Source of the DNA: Hyposmocoma kahamanoa
Taxonomy: Eukaryota > Arthropoda > Insecta > Lepidoptera > Cosmopterigidae
Direction of reading: 5' to 3'
Length of the DNA stretch: 64,000 nt
Assembly: GCF_003589595.1 (NCBI RefSeq)
Contig: NW_020653726.1
Span: forward strand, 14,415,119-14,479,118
Part shown: positions 54,206-64,000 of the stretch, piece after piece
How the letters are laid out: every line of letters begins with the position of its first letter
Numbering within the stretch: position 1 is the first letter of the stretch
Program-made: the position numbers and the translations under genes
The notes under the pieces: generated by a model
Seen by the model: only the letters and a program-made list of their open reading frames with translations
Databases searched by the model: none
Told to the model about the DNA's origin: nothing

Positions 54206-56470
54206 CTTTGACAGTTAGGTATCTTAATATTTATTCAATTAATTGGAACAAAATAATTCTGGCGATATCGTGTCATGTGTCTGCAACCGAGATAATATGT
54301 CCAAAATATCAATTTAAAAAAATACAACTTTCTAACCAAATTTCGAAAAAATTATTCAGCTGTTTATTTAGTTTTATTCTGTTTGCCATTTTTAGTAAAA
54401 AATAAAGAGACAAAACTATAAATAAGCATGGATAATTATCGGATTATTTTCAAATAATAATAATGATAATTATCAAAGAAAATAAATATGTTGAGAATTG
54501 CGAATCCTGCTATTAACATTTCAAATATAATAAATAGTGACGTTGAATAACAAGGCACTAGATACATGTGTAAGAAAAATAGTATTGTATCTTTTTCATA
54601 CGCAGCGACGGCAGTGATATGTGACGCGATATGTCAAGACGAAGACAAATGTAGGGATAAATCCGTGACTTATCCCGCCGTAGACGTGGAGTCTGGACAC
54701 ACCTTCATAGCTTGCGAGACGGGATTGTGGCTGTAAATGTAATAAAATAAACCTTTGTAGCACTATTTGTGTATACGAAACGTATCTGTAAACAAAGAAA
54801 ATCACACTCTTAAGTTGATTTTATGTATGTAGGCATAGTCGGAAAACTAGAGCATGTATATTTTTATCTGTACGAAATTTGCTGTCTTATCAGCAAATTT
54901 TCACAATTTTACATGCGCATGGTCTTCTAACTCTACCTACACATTGAAAGGGCTTTTTAAGAACCGTTAAGATATAGAAAAGTTAGGTAGCGTTTCTAGC
55001 GTTCTTATCTAAATGCATCATTGTAAGTCGATGAGTACTATAAGTTTATATATTGTTTGTTTCTTTTTTCACTTCCAGTAACATGCATATTATTTCTTAA
55101 AGGGTCGTTCAATGTAAGTTTTATAAACGGTTTTCCAAGGGCTTAATGTAGAACCCAGTAAAAAATATAACAAAACAAAGAACTGTGATTAATTTAGTGT
55201 CAAGTCAAATTGATAAATTGTACTTTTTCATGATCAGACTCCGTCCAATACCTTTGAAAATGAATGAAGATGGAGTTGAACGAGTCACAGGATGGTACAA
55301 TATTTCTATCAGAATTATTCAACTGTAGTTTTCGTTTATTCGTTTAATAATAATAGTCATAAGTACATTAAAGCATCTTTAATTTTTGAAGTATATGATA
55401 AAAATAGTGACAAAAACCGCACTCTATAAGAAGATAAAATGAGGAACAATAGCGAAAAGAGCCTACTTATCGCTCAAAGACTCGGACAGATTACAAAATG
55501 GGCTTCTTATTACAGTTGATGCTCGCTGAAGGTCGGTGAATGGCGATGAAATTCAATGAATGGTTTCTCGGAAATGCTCCGAGTGGCCAATCTGACGGCA
55601 GATTGCCTCGCATTACAGTCCCACTAGCACCCACTAGCAGGGATGGACGCGGCTTAGGATTTACGGCTCAGACAAGGAAGTGAAAACAAAAGAATGCGAC
55701 TGGTCTGACAAATAGAACAAAGTGTCCTCCGATTCTGCATAGATTTATTTTTGTCTAAAATAAGGGGATCTTTTATATAAAACTATTTGGATATTTTCGT
55801 ACGAGCAGTACTGCATAATTTATGGGCATAATACGTGCTTCTGAAAATTTGAAATTGATAAATTCTCTTTTGATTTCGTCAGAAATGAGATTTTAAAAAT
55901 CTTTTATTCCATATTTAGCATCACAGAGAGTGCCACTCGTGATAAATTAATTATTCTGTAGGCCTGTAGCTTCTTTAATACATTAACGGGAAAACAACTT
56001 TCATTCATTCGAATTCTAAGTATAGCGTATGCTGTACTAACTAACAGAAGTATCGATTTATCGATTTCGAAAATTGTGAGAAGAATGATAAGAAACTTTC
56101 AGGAATATCTAACCATAGCATTCTCGGTCGACGATTACTCATTTCGACATGTCATCAGCGCACCCTTACACGTATATTTCAAACCCTGATTTAAGCGGAA
56201 GCAAGTTTTATAGGAATGGGCGCAAACAATGTGCGATACATAACGGCTCCTCGTAGCCACTTGTCAACCGGCGCGGCCCGGAAAAACCGGCAAACTAAGC
56301 GGGCCTGCCAAAAGTACGTGACCTTAATGTATATCAATCCAGCGTGATTTATACACGAGGGATGTGTAAAATATGATATAAAATAAACATTGACAACCAA
56401 AACGATGAAATACGACGTAGCGTTGTGATTTAAGGGAGCGTTTCACAGGATTTTATGACGCTATAAAATC
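54206..56470. other. Long unassigned stretch
   Basis: More GATAATTATC motifs at 54430 and 54470. 55480-55660 is non-repetitive and GC-richer. No gene recognised. Confidence 0.4.
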
Positions 56471-56503
56471 AGCTCGCTCGCTCCCCGGCAGTCGCACGTA
56501 CTG
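56471..56503 (+). promoter_or_regulatory. Candidate core promoter
   Basis: TATAAAAT at 56471, and about 25-30 bp downstream GGCAGTCGCACG, resembling an arthropod initiator (CAGT). ATG at 56566 opens a frame that shows no domain and soon enters a family A copy; GTAAAA near 56620 could be a donor. Chance match not excluded. Confidence 0.25.
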
Positions 56504-56740
56504 CACAGATTTGACAAAACAGACGACAGGCATTTATTTCGTTCGCTAGTTTTTTCGCAAGTTTTATGGACTGCTGCCAGCTTTATAGTCTACGGACAGC
56601 GGACGTTTTCGTTCGACACTGTAAAATTGAGAGAGACTTGATTTGTCTTTCAATTGCTTGGGATGATTTTTACTTATTTATATTTTCAAGTTATTTTCTC
56701 TCTGACTTTCTTGAAACATTTTGCTACAATTTATTTTATT
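56504..56740. other. Unassigned spacer downstream of candidate promoter
   Basis: Frame from 56566 encodes about 60 hydrophobic, aromatic-rich residues with no family match. Confidence 0.25.
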
Positions 56741-57011
56741 TTTTTATAATATCACGTGACGGGATGAAACAAGTCGTGCGCCTGATGGTAAGCTGCACAC
56801 CTGTCCATAACAGTTGCAGTGCCACTCAAAGCTTCAAAACGCAAAGATCTGAGGGACACTGCCACTGCGCCCGTCACCCTGACACATAAGTTGACAAGTC
56901 TCATGTGCCTGTAATTTCACCAGCACCTTCAAAACCGGACCACAATAACGCTGACACTACTGCTTGGCGGTAGAAATAGGTAAGGGGCAGTATTTCCCTG
57001 GACAAATTTTT
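56741..57011 (-). repeat. SINE-like family A, near full-length
   Basis: Minus copy from TTTTTATAATATCACGTGAC to GGCAGTATTTCCCTGGAC. The last 5' part is lost. Confidence 0.85.
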
Positions 57012-58814
57012 TTTCAAATATATAATATATTTATATAATAATAATAATATTATAATATAAATTTAATAAAATCTATGGTCATAGCGATATTTTGTTGATA
57101 ACATAGTCCAAACAAGCAGAAATTGATTGAACTTAGACTAGTATTAAAATTAGTAACATTTTGCAAATTGTAATAAATAATTTCATCATTCCCCTTGTGT
57201 GAATTGGACAACTTTGAGGTCATATTAATCTTCACGTTTTCTATATATATCTAGTTATATTTAGTTTTGTTAAAAATAAATTGTCAGATATCAGAATCTA
57301 GCTTAACCAACTAGCTTAACAAAACTACCTAGTCTGACTTTGTAAATTAAACTATTTTTATTCGATCTAAAATAGCGTAGGATATTTGTTGTAAACGTAA
57401 CATTCAGATGTACGTCAGTTGACGTTTCTTGAAATTTATTTTTCAATAAATTTTAGAGCGAGCTTTCTTACTAAATGTCACCTGTATTGTTATTCGTGTT
57501 CACGGTTATTCCATATATTTTAAATATTATATGTGTAATTTTAAAGAGTTCTAGTTTTTTAATTAAAAGCCCGAATAAGGTACGAGCATGAAGGTTCCGT
57601 CGTCCCCCGGGTTTTGCATTAATTATTTAAATTTATGGTAGTAATGTGACCTCGTCTGCCTTCTGGCGCCTTCTACAATTGCTTAGGCTCTGAAGGCACT
57701 GGAAATGTGTAAAGTAGAAAAGAGTTTTCATGTAACTTTTTAATTTGAACGTTCTTTCTTTAATTTTTTATTGGCAATGATTTTATTATTGTTATACTTC
57801 ACGTAAAGGGTTAAACAAAGCACGCATATTACTGTTAGCGTTATCGGGAACCAAAAGTAAAAGTAAACTAAAAGTTTAGCTTGCTGAAACTGTTTAAATA
57901 TAATAGAATGAAAATTCCTTCACAAGCTTTTAGTAGGGTTCGGTTAGTGTCAAAAAGCCAGTCACAATTAGAAAGGTTACAGACGTGCTTTTTAGAAATA
58001 TGAACAATAAGAACACTTCAGTATCTCGCTATCCTTTGCAAAACCGGCTCTAAAGCAAAGTACAAACCTTGCCGTAATCAAATAACGAAGAAGTAATGCT
58101 CATTCATTATGAAAAAGAACATCCATCTGCAAAGGTTGGACATATATGATTCCACAACACGGTTTTATTTCGCGGCAACATGTGGGTGAGCAACAAAAAG
58201 TTTACGCCGTGGTTTGTGTCATCAACATGTGCCCGTGGCCAGGCGACGAAAGAATTTATTGCCACTACTATAAGCGCTACGCACTTGCCTTTTACATGTG
58301 GTTTTGTTGAAATTACACTAGTAAAATGGAAATTCCTTATACGGCAACTGACATCATAATTGACATCTGTAAGCTATAAAAATGTTTAAAGGTACTAATA
58401 TGAATACTTTATGTTAAAATTGAACCCAGAGGAACAAATTACGAATTTCTAGAAACAAGCTCTATGTAAAGATTTGCAGGTATTTAATTTTGTTTGGGTA
58501 TTAATATGACTTCAATAATTCAACATCACAGTATAGGTACTTGCTTATAAGTAAAAAAGTGAATACAATTCAATTACGACGACAAAGGAGTCAGCAAAAG
58601 AATTCCAAGAGCAATAATGTTCAATCTGAGTGAGCACGATAGTCGCGACAAAGACATTATGCGTGTCGAGTCATCATCACTGTAGCATGCATTGTCTCAG
58701 CGCGTCCGGATTATAAAAATCGTAACAAGCAACACTGTAAGTACGTATTACGCAGTGTTGAGACAATCAGTAAGTCAATCATAAGGAATTGAAAAAGATA
58801 AAACTACGATTGTA
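57012..58814. other. Long unassigned stretch; candidate island at 58150-58320
   Basis: AT-rich with ATAATAATAATATTATAAT at 57038. 58150-58320 is non-repetitive with two TGTGGTTTxTG sites (RUNX-like) and several CACATG/ACATGTG motifs. Confidence 0.4.
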
Positions 58815-58920
58815 GCCACGTTGAGGCACCTGACGCTGGTTCGATTCCAGTCAGATCGAAGGTTTTTTGTGTTAGTTTGTCCTTTGTATCAATAATAATG
58901 TTAATAAATAATGCTAATAC
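58815..58920 (+). repeat. tRNA-like SINE family K, plus strand
   Basis: GACGCTGGTTCGATTCCAGT (B box), GTTTGTCCTTTGTATCAATA, ATAATGTTAATAAATAATGC. Confidence 0.75.
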
Positions 58921-59310
58921 TAATCATTCGAATAGACAAATCATTCGCCTAAGTCGAATTCAAGCACAAACATTCGACTCGATTGATTATCGATACTGAG
59001 TGCCACTGCCATTCGCTCGGGTGCACGACGAATGATTATTTTCTTTTCGGAACTACCCGGAACTCCACCAGATCATTAATCACGCCTATATCAAAATATC
59101 CCTGTCCCCGTCACATTTACTGTATTTACCATATGTCAGAGAGGGCTAGGTGATCACGAGTATCGTTCGCTTTAAGGAATCTATGGATGAGTAAAAAATG
59201 ATAATTCTGATCATTCGAATACGAAAATTAGTAGGTTACTAATTTGTCATTCGAATGACAGGGTTAGTAATTATTACTAACGAGTCGAATATCGAAATCA
59301 TTCGCAATCG
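58921..59310. repeat. Region rich in ATTCGAAT / ATTCG motifs
   Basis: CATTCGAAT occurs at 58924, 59212 and 59252, with further ATTCG or CGAAT copies near 58942, 58953, 58970, 59021, 59287 and 59299, mainly at the two ends. This resembles the subterminal repeats of hAT-like elements, but TIRs and target duplication are not clear. Confidence 0.4.
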
Positions 59311-60470
59311 CATATTGCTAGTAACCGTTCTTATTCTTTCGACCAACAGGCGATTTGTTAAACCGGAATAAAATTTTACTTTTGCTGAAACAAATTGACA
59401 TTTCTAGTCGTTTATAGGCATTATTTATATTTTTGTTTAGCTCCATTATACCATTAATGTTAAAAAGATATCTTACTGTTAAAATGCAGTGAAGTGTGGA
59501 CGAGACGGCAATCGGATATGGTAGGAACACATTTCAATTACTGTACGCATTGTGTGATGTCTGGCTCCCGTTCCCAGCGACCGGCGCCTACGGACGTTCA
59601 TCCTCTAAAGTACCTACCACGGCCATTGTCTTCGAAATTGACTGATGAAATATTTAAGAGGACAGGGTGTGGCTTAAAAAGGTCCCAATTTTGAGGGATT
59701 ATCGCCATCCTTTTCGCCGCATGGTTAGCCTAATGATGGAGATATTGTAGCGGCGACTTCAAGTTGTTCACCGTAAATTGGATCCCTTTTTTATGACCTT
59801 TATGTTTGTGGAATGTTATTTTTATTTTAAGACAGTAGTAGGTACTTTTTCAACACTTAATTTTTAAGAAAATAATTGGAATAATTGTTTTGCTTATTGG
59901 ATTCAGCAGTTGACGTTTTTCGGTTGAAATTATAATAATGATTGAGTGCAATTCCATTTACTGCTAAAGTGTTAGTGAAACTAACTTCCACTGAACATCA
60001 TAAAACAGTCAAGAGAAACTAAAGTGAACACAGAACAAGTTTCTTAATTAATTAAAATTTTAGCGCACATGAAATTAAATTTATTGGGCATTCATACCGT
60101 TAAAAGTGCTTTTACCAGATTTGAGCATGATGTTAAGATAAAAGTTACAAGAAATAATTTTATTATAATATAGCTACGAATACAAGAGCGAAATAAAAGG
60201 CAAATACAGCGAATAGTAAATTGTGTAGTAAAGTAAATAATGGCAACAGCTTATGGTCCTGCGGTGAGTTGGCTCGCTTTGAAGGAGAGATAACGCGAAA
60301 CGTTTCTGCGAAAGTTGCTGTGAATTCACTGCAAACCTCTTAAACGTTGATAGCTCGCGGACGGAACGTCTTAAAATCCAGCTCTTGCTTTAGTAGTGCA
60401 GCAAATTAGAGGTTTATTTTTACGAATTAATGTAAGCTAATATAATGATGGGACCACCTGACATAAGTAA
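59311..60470. other. Unassigned non-coding
   Basis: 59490-59760 is non-repetitive and GC-richer. Its 66-codon plus frame has no domain. Confidence 0.35.
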
Positions 60471-60472
60471 TA

Positions 60473-61765
60473 GGGGTTAAAGTATGAAATTGCCGATTTG
60501 TACTGAAAATCTAAATTGTTTATTTTTTAAATTTTTAACAAATTTATTTAATCAAAATAGTTGCCATTATTATCTATACATTGCTGCCATCTAATGGGAA
60601 GGTTATTAATGCCTTTGCGATAGAACTCCGACGATCTAGACTGCACAAACTGTGTGAAAGCATTTTGTACTGCCTCCTGGGAAGAAAACTTCTTGTCACG
60701 TAGATAATTGTCCAAATCACGAAAAAAATGGTAGTCCGTTGGAGCAAGGTTTGGTGAATACGCAGGATGACGAATGGTTTCTAACTGCAGTTCCTGAAGG
60801 GTCAAAATGGTTTCTCGTGCTGTGTGAGGTCTCGCGTTGTCGTGGAGCAATAATGGTGAAGATCGATTCATGAGTCAGGGCTGTTTTACTGCTAGTTTTG
60901 TCAACATGGCGAACCATGTTGACAAAGAGTTCGGCACAATAGACATCTGCCGTTATTGCTTGACCAGATCGGAGAAAACTATAGTGAATAACACCATGCT
61001 GAGACCACCAAACAGCTACCATTACCTTTTTATTGGTAAGTTTTGCTTTAGGACACTGTTGTGGCATTTGACCTGGGGTCAGCCATTGCATTTTTCTTTT
61101 CCGGTTATCATAAAGAATCCACTTTTCATCACATGTTACAATTCGATCCAATATTCCTTCATTTCTGTACCGGTTCAACAAGGCAACACAAGTTTCAACA
61201 CGCGTTTCTTTCTGCAGATCGGTCAAATCATGAGGCACCCATTTTTCGTATTTTTTTATTTTATTGATTTGACGCAAGTGAGTCAATATTGTGGGTAAGG
61301 TAACGTTAAACCATGCCGCTAATTCCTGGGTAGTTTGACTAGGATCGGCTTCCACTATCTCTCTTAATTCATCGTTATTCACCTGTGTGGGCGGTCTTCC
61401 TCGTGGCTCGTTCTTTAAGTCGAAATTTCCATCACGAAAGCGTTTAAACCAAAATCGCACGGTGCGTTCATTAGTAGACCCCTCTCCAAACACAGCATTG
61501 ATATTGCGGGCTGTTTCTGCCGCGTTAGTTCCGCGTCGGAACTCGTATTCAAAAATCACTCGAATTTTCGCAGTATCCATCTTTCTTGTCTAAATTGAAT
61601 AACAAAAACAATTGAAAGTCGATATTCAAATGTTTCAAATTTAAAAAAAAAAAAATCACAGAAACCATTTGAAAAAAGTTTCATTCGAAAACCTCAAACC
61701 ACGAAGATTCTATGAAAATTCAAAGAACCTATTGCAATAAAACGGCAATTTCATACTTTAACCCC
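60473..61765 (-). mobile_element. mariner element, near-intact, perfect TIRs
   Basis: 1293 bp, the usual mariner length. Perfect inverted repeats of 23 bp: GGGGTTAAAGTATGAAATTG on from 60473 and the complement ending at 61765. Each is flanked by TA (60471-60472 and 61766-61767), the expected target duplication. The transposase lies on the minus strand. Intact ends suggest a young insertion. Confidence 0.93.
60548..61580 (-). pseudogene. mariner transposase with one frameshift (D,D34D)
   Basis: Begins at ATG 61578-61580. Residues 1-110 hold the two helix-turn-helix DNA-binding regions (ERTVRFWFKRFRDGNF, TQELAAWFNVTLPTILTHL). WVPHDL at 114-119 is the mariner linker. TCDEKWILYDN gives Asp151. 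The frame then breaks near 60860-60885 and continues one frame over (60871-60548) with LLLHDNARPHTA and YSPNLAPTDYHFF; the two aspartates are 34 residues apart. SPNLAP replaces the usual SPDLAP, a conserved but non-catalytic position. Total coding length about 345 codons matches the family. It would be a nuclear cut-and-paste transposase; the frameshift removes two of three catalytic residues. Confidence 0.93.
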
Positions 61766-61767
61766 TA

Positions 61768-62959
61768 ATATTAATTACTTAATAGGTTGGTTCTAACTTC
61801 AGTTTGTAGTTTATATCGTACTGTATTTTGAATAAACACTTTTTGATTAGTAAAACAAAGTCGAGATTTGGGATATCGTCGGTACAAATAACAGCAAAAT
61901 AGGAAATTAGTACAATATTTTGTGTATCAGATTCGAAAATATTCGTCTAAAAGCTGCCTCGTAAGAATTTTGGTGCTAAATTGATTCTTTGTTGTTCCCT
62001 AATATTGGGAGATGGAATTGTAACTTTATACAGTTATGTAGAATAGCTTGCTGCGTCGTATACTTCGTATGAAATATTCTCAATAGAGATGCCATTGTTT
62101 GAATTGAGTGAGGTAAGTCGGTCTTTTCATGTTTAACAAGCTGTTCAGAGCAGCCGGGGACGGAAAGGTCCCCACAATTTAATTATAATGGCCACTACAA
62201 GGACAGGCGTTGATAACAGACTGACATAGTTTGTCCTTTCTAATATTGTTATTTAATATTGTATAATACCCATATTAGAAAGGACATTTAATCATTTACT
62301 TAGTTTTTTTACGAATTTCTTGTATATGCCAAAGAGTTTGTTCCATTTTAATACGATATTTAATCCGAATTTCGTTTTAAATTTAATCTTTTGTGCATTG
62401 TAGTGCATTTTCATTCGTATTAAACTATTTAATCGGGTGGATTTTGTCGCAGACGTGCTCTGTTTGGATTTCCATTGCACGTTCTATACATAACAATGGT
62501 GCCGTACTCTGTGCCCTCAGTTCGATGTTCCGCCAATCGAAGATTTTCCATTTTTCAAACGGCCCATGATTTTTCAATTTTCGCCGAGTTTGTGACTTCT
62601 TTCACGAACAAACAGAATTTAAATGTGAAAGTTAATGTAAGTTATTTCATATTAACAAAATTTGCGGTGACATTTATCTTTCGGGCGTTTGATAAGTACC
62701 TTAGATTTATGTTTACATAATATGTGCTTTCAATTAATTTAAATCATTTTTATTATTACCGTTAGTGTCATTTTATGTTGAATTATTGAATTAGCGAATT
62801 TATGTATAATATGAATCTATACATTAAGGGAATAATTGAGGCGTGATTATTATTATTATGTGTGCTTTCGTTTATGTCAATTTATATACACGGTGTGAAT
62901 TTATCAAAGTTTAACAAACGTCAGAAATCGCTAAATTTCACGGATTTTTATTATTTTTT
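61768..62959. other. Unassigned non-coding
   Basis: AT-rich. 62440-62620 is somewhat GC-richer with an 81-codon frame lacking any domain. Confidence 0.35.
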
Positions 62960-63158
62960 TATCGTACTCACAGCCCCGCACTAAGGAAACCCGGTGTCGC
63001 GGACGTCGTGGACACACACATAGACCACCACAAATTACACCCAAACTCACGAGATAAACAAACTTAGGCCATACATATATTTCTTCCGGCCCGGAAACCG
63101 AACCCGGGGCCTCTGCGTGGCAGTTCAACACGCTAACTGTTCGACCACGGTGGCAGTT
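62960..63158 (-). repeat. tRNA-derived SINE family B
   Basis: Minus copy: A box GTGGTCGAACAGTT, B box GGGTTCGGTTTCCGGGCC, then TTTGTTTATCTCGTGAG and TGGTGGTCTATGTGTGTG. Confidence 0.85.
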
Positions 63159-63621
63159 ATCAATGTTATCAATGTCTTTTTTACGTATTTAATAATATGA
63201 CTTTATGACCGTCCGTTCATGGCTAGCTGAATGAATTAATAAATTATATGGGCTACAGAAAGTACACAAATGGTCAGTTATTCTATCTAAGTAAAGTGTC
63301 GTTAGGTCAAGGCACCAACAATGACTTTGTTGCCGAAACTAAATCCGACAAAGTCTGTTCTTTACTTGAACTTTTATTGGTCACACAGTTGCGCGCACGG
63401 CGCTTGGTGAACTTTTGTGTCAAATTAGGTAAACTAGTACAGTAACGTGCTTTAGATTAATTACTTGAAGTACTAGAAGATATTTAATCTTAGCCTATAT
63501 GTAGTACTTTGGCTATACTGTGAAATACATTATCCTATTTAACGCAGTGTCAATGGTAACCTAATTTAGAGAAACAAATTGCAGCGAATACATAGTGGGA
63601 ATTCTTAGCTTTTTATTAATA
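63159..63621. other. Unassigned spacer
   Basis: A 65-codon plus frame (63248-63445) has no domain. Confidence 0.3.
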
Positions 63622-63870
63622 ATACTGCAAAAGGACGAACAAGTCATGCTCCTGGTGGTAAGCTACACGCCTGTCCATAGCAGTTGTAATGCCATTCTGA
63701 GCTTTAAATCGCAAAGATTTGAGGGGCACTGTCACCGCGCCCGTCACCCTGAGACATAAGTTGACTTGTCAACTTGCTGGTGAAATTATAAGCACATGGA
63801 ACTTGTCCATGTGCTCATAATTTCACCAGCACCTTCAAACCCGGAACACAATAATGTTGACATTACTTAC
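63622..63870 (-). repeat. SINE-like family A with large internal inverted duplication
   Basis: Minus copy from AAAAGGACGAACAAGTCATG to AATAATGTTGACATTAC. In the middle, GCTGGTGAAATTATAAGCAC (from 63776) is followed after a 5-nt loop by its near-exact complement ending at 63830 (24 of 25 pairs). Confidence 0.85.
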
Positions 63871-64000
63871 CCGTATAAACAAATATTATTGTTTCAAATA
63901 TGTGACGTCAATACAAGACGTCACGTGCTAATACTTAGTAACAACAACCATGGACATACGGGCGCGTTCGAATTAGCCGCTGTTAGACGCGTTGCAGATG
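63871..64000. other. Unassigned end of window
   Basis: Contains GACGTCA/TGACGTC-like inverted sites (63904-63921). Nothing else. Confidence 0.3.

Noticed and set aside
60837..61593. Plus-strand open frames
   Set aside because: Antisense shadows of the mariner transposase.

Overview
This window reads as intergenic or intronic DNA from an insect, most likely a moth or butterfly. It is AT-rich and dense with interspersed repeats. It holds mariner, hAT and Tc1 relics, RTE-type LINE fragments, tRNA-derived SINEs and one Ty3/gypsy element. I recognise no complete host protein gene, no functional tRNA or rRNA gene and no CRISPR array. The lepidopteran assignment is inference from the mix of elements. 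Two runs of exactly 400 N (629-1028 and 22209-22608) are scaffold gaps.

Repeat families are named here for reference. A is a SINE-like repeat of about 300 bp with an A-rich 3' end: 25 full or partial copies, 12 plus and 13 minus, about 5.3 kb in all. B is a tRNA-derived SINE with 5 copies. K is a second tRNA-like SINE with 3 loci. L is a third, with one copy at 32.8 kb. C is a TIR element of about 416 bp with 2 copies. D is about 280 bp and begins AACCGAC, with 5 copies. E, F, G and H are two- or three-copy repeats. T is a TTTC-rich tail motif.

Layout. 0-5 kb: D and A copies, a gap, and a hAT relic (1176-2440). 5-10 kb: two fold-back or TIR elements, a 94-codon LINE-ORF1-like frame, an A copy split by a C insertion, and a CA microsatellite. 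10-22 kb: mostly unassigned DNA with A, B, C, E, F and H copies, plus a 22-bp minisatellite enclosed by inverted repeats (16869-17263). 22.6-27.9 kb: the Ty3/gypsy element. Its gag and pol overlap in the -1 relation at a CCCAAAC slippery site, but its RT active site reads YVDN and the end of integrase is frameshifted. 28-34 kb: A and G copies, a Tc1-like fossil, and an L SINE carrying an A insertion. 34.3-36.5 kb: an RTE reverse-transcriptase fragment bracketed by 112-bp inverted repeats. 37-49 kb: A, B, D, E, F, G and K copies and an RTE 3' end (41.8-42.3 kb). 49.8-51 kb: a decayed mariner. 51-60 kb: SINEs, palindromic GATAATTATC sites, and several non-repetitive GC-richer islands that could be regulatory. 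60.47-61.77 kb: a nearly intact mariner with perfect TIRs and one frameshift. 63-64 kb: B and A copies.

The window is a record of nested transposition: C into A, A into L, and RTE sequence inside inverted repeats. Three repeat copies also carry short inverted duplications that form near-perfect hairpins, which suggests a shared replication-error process. None of the transposition proteins looks functional in this copy.
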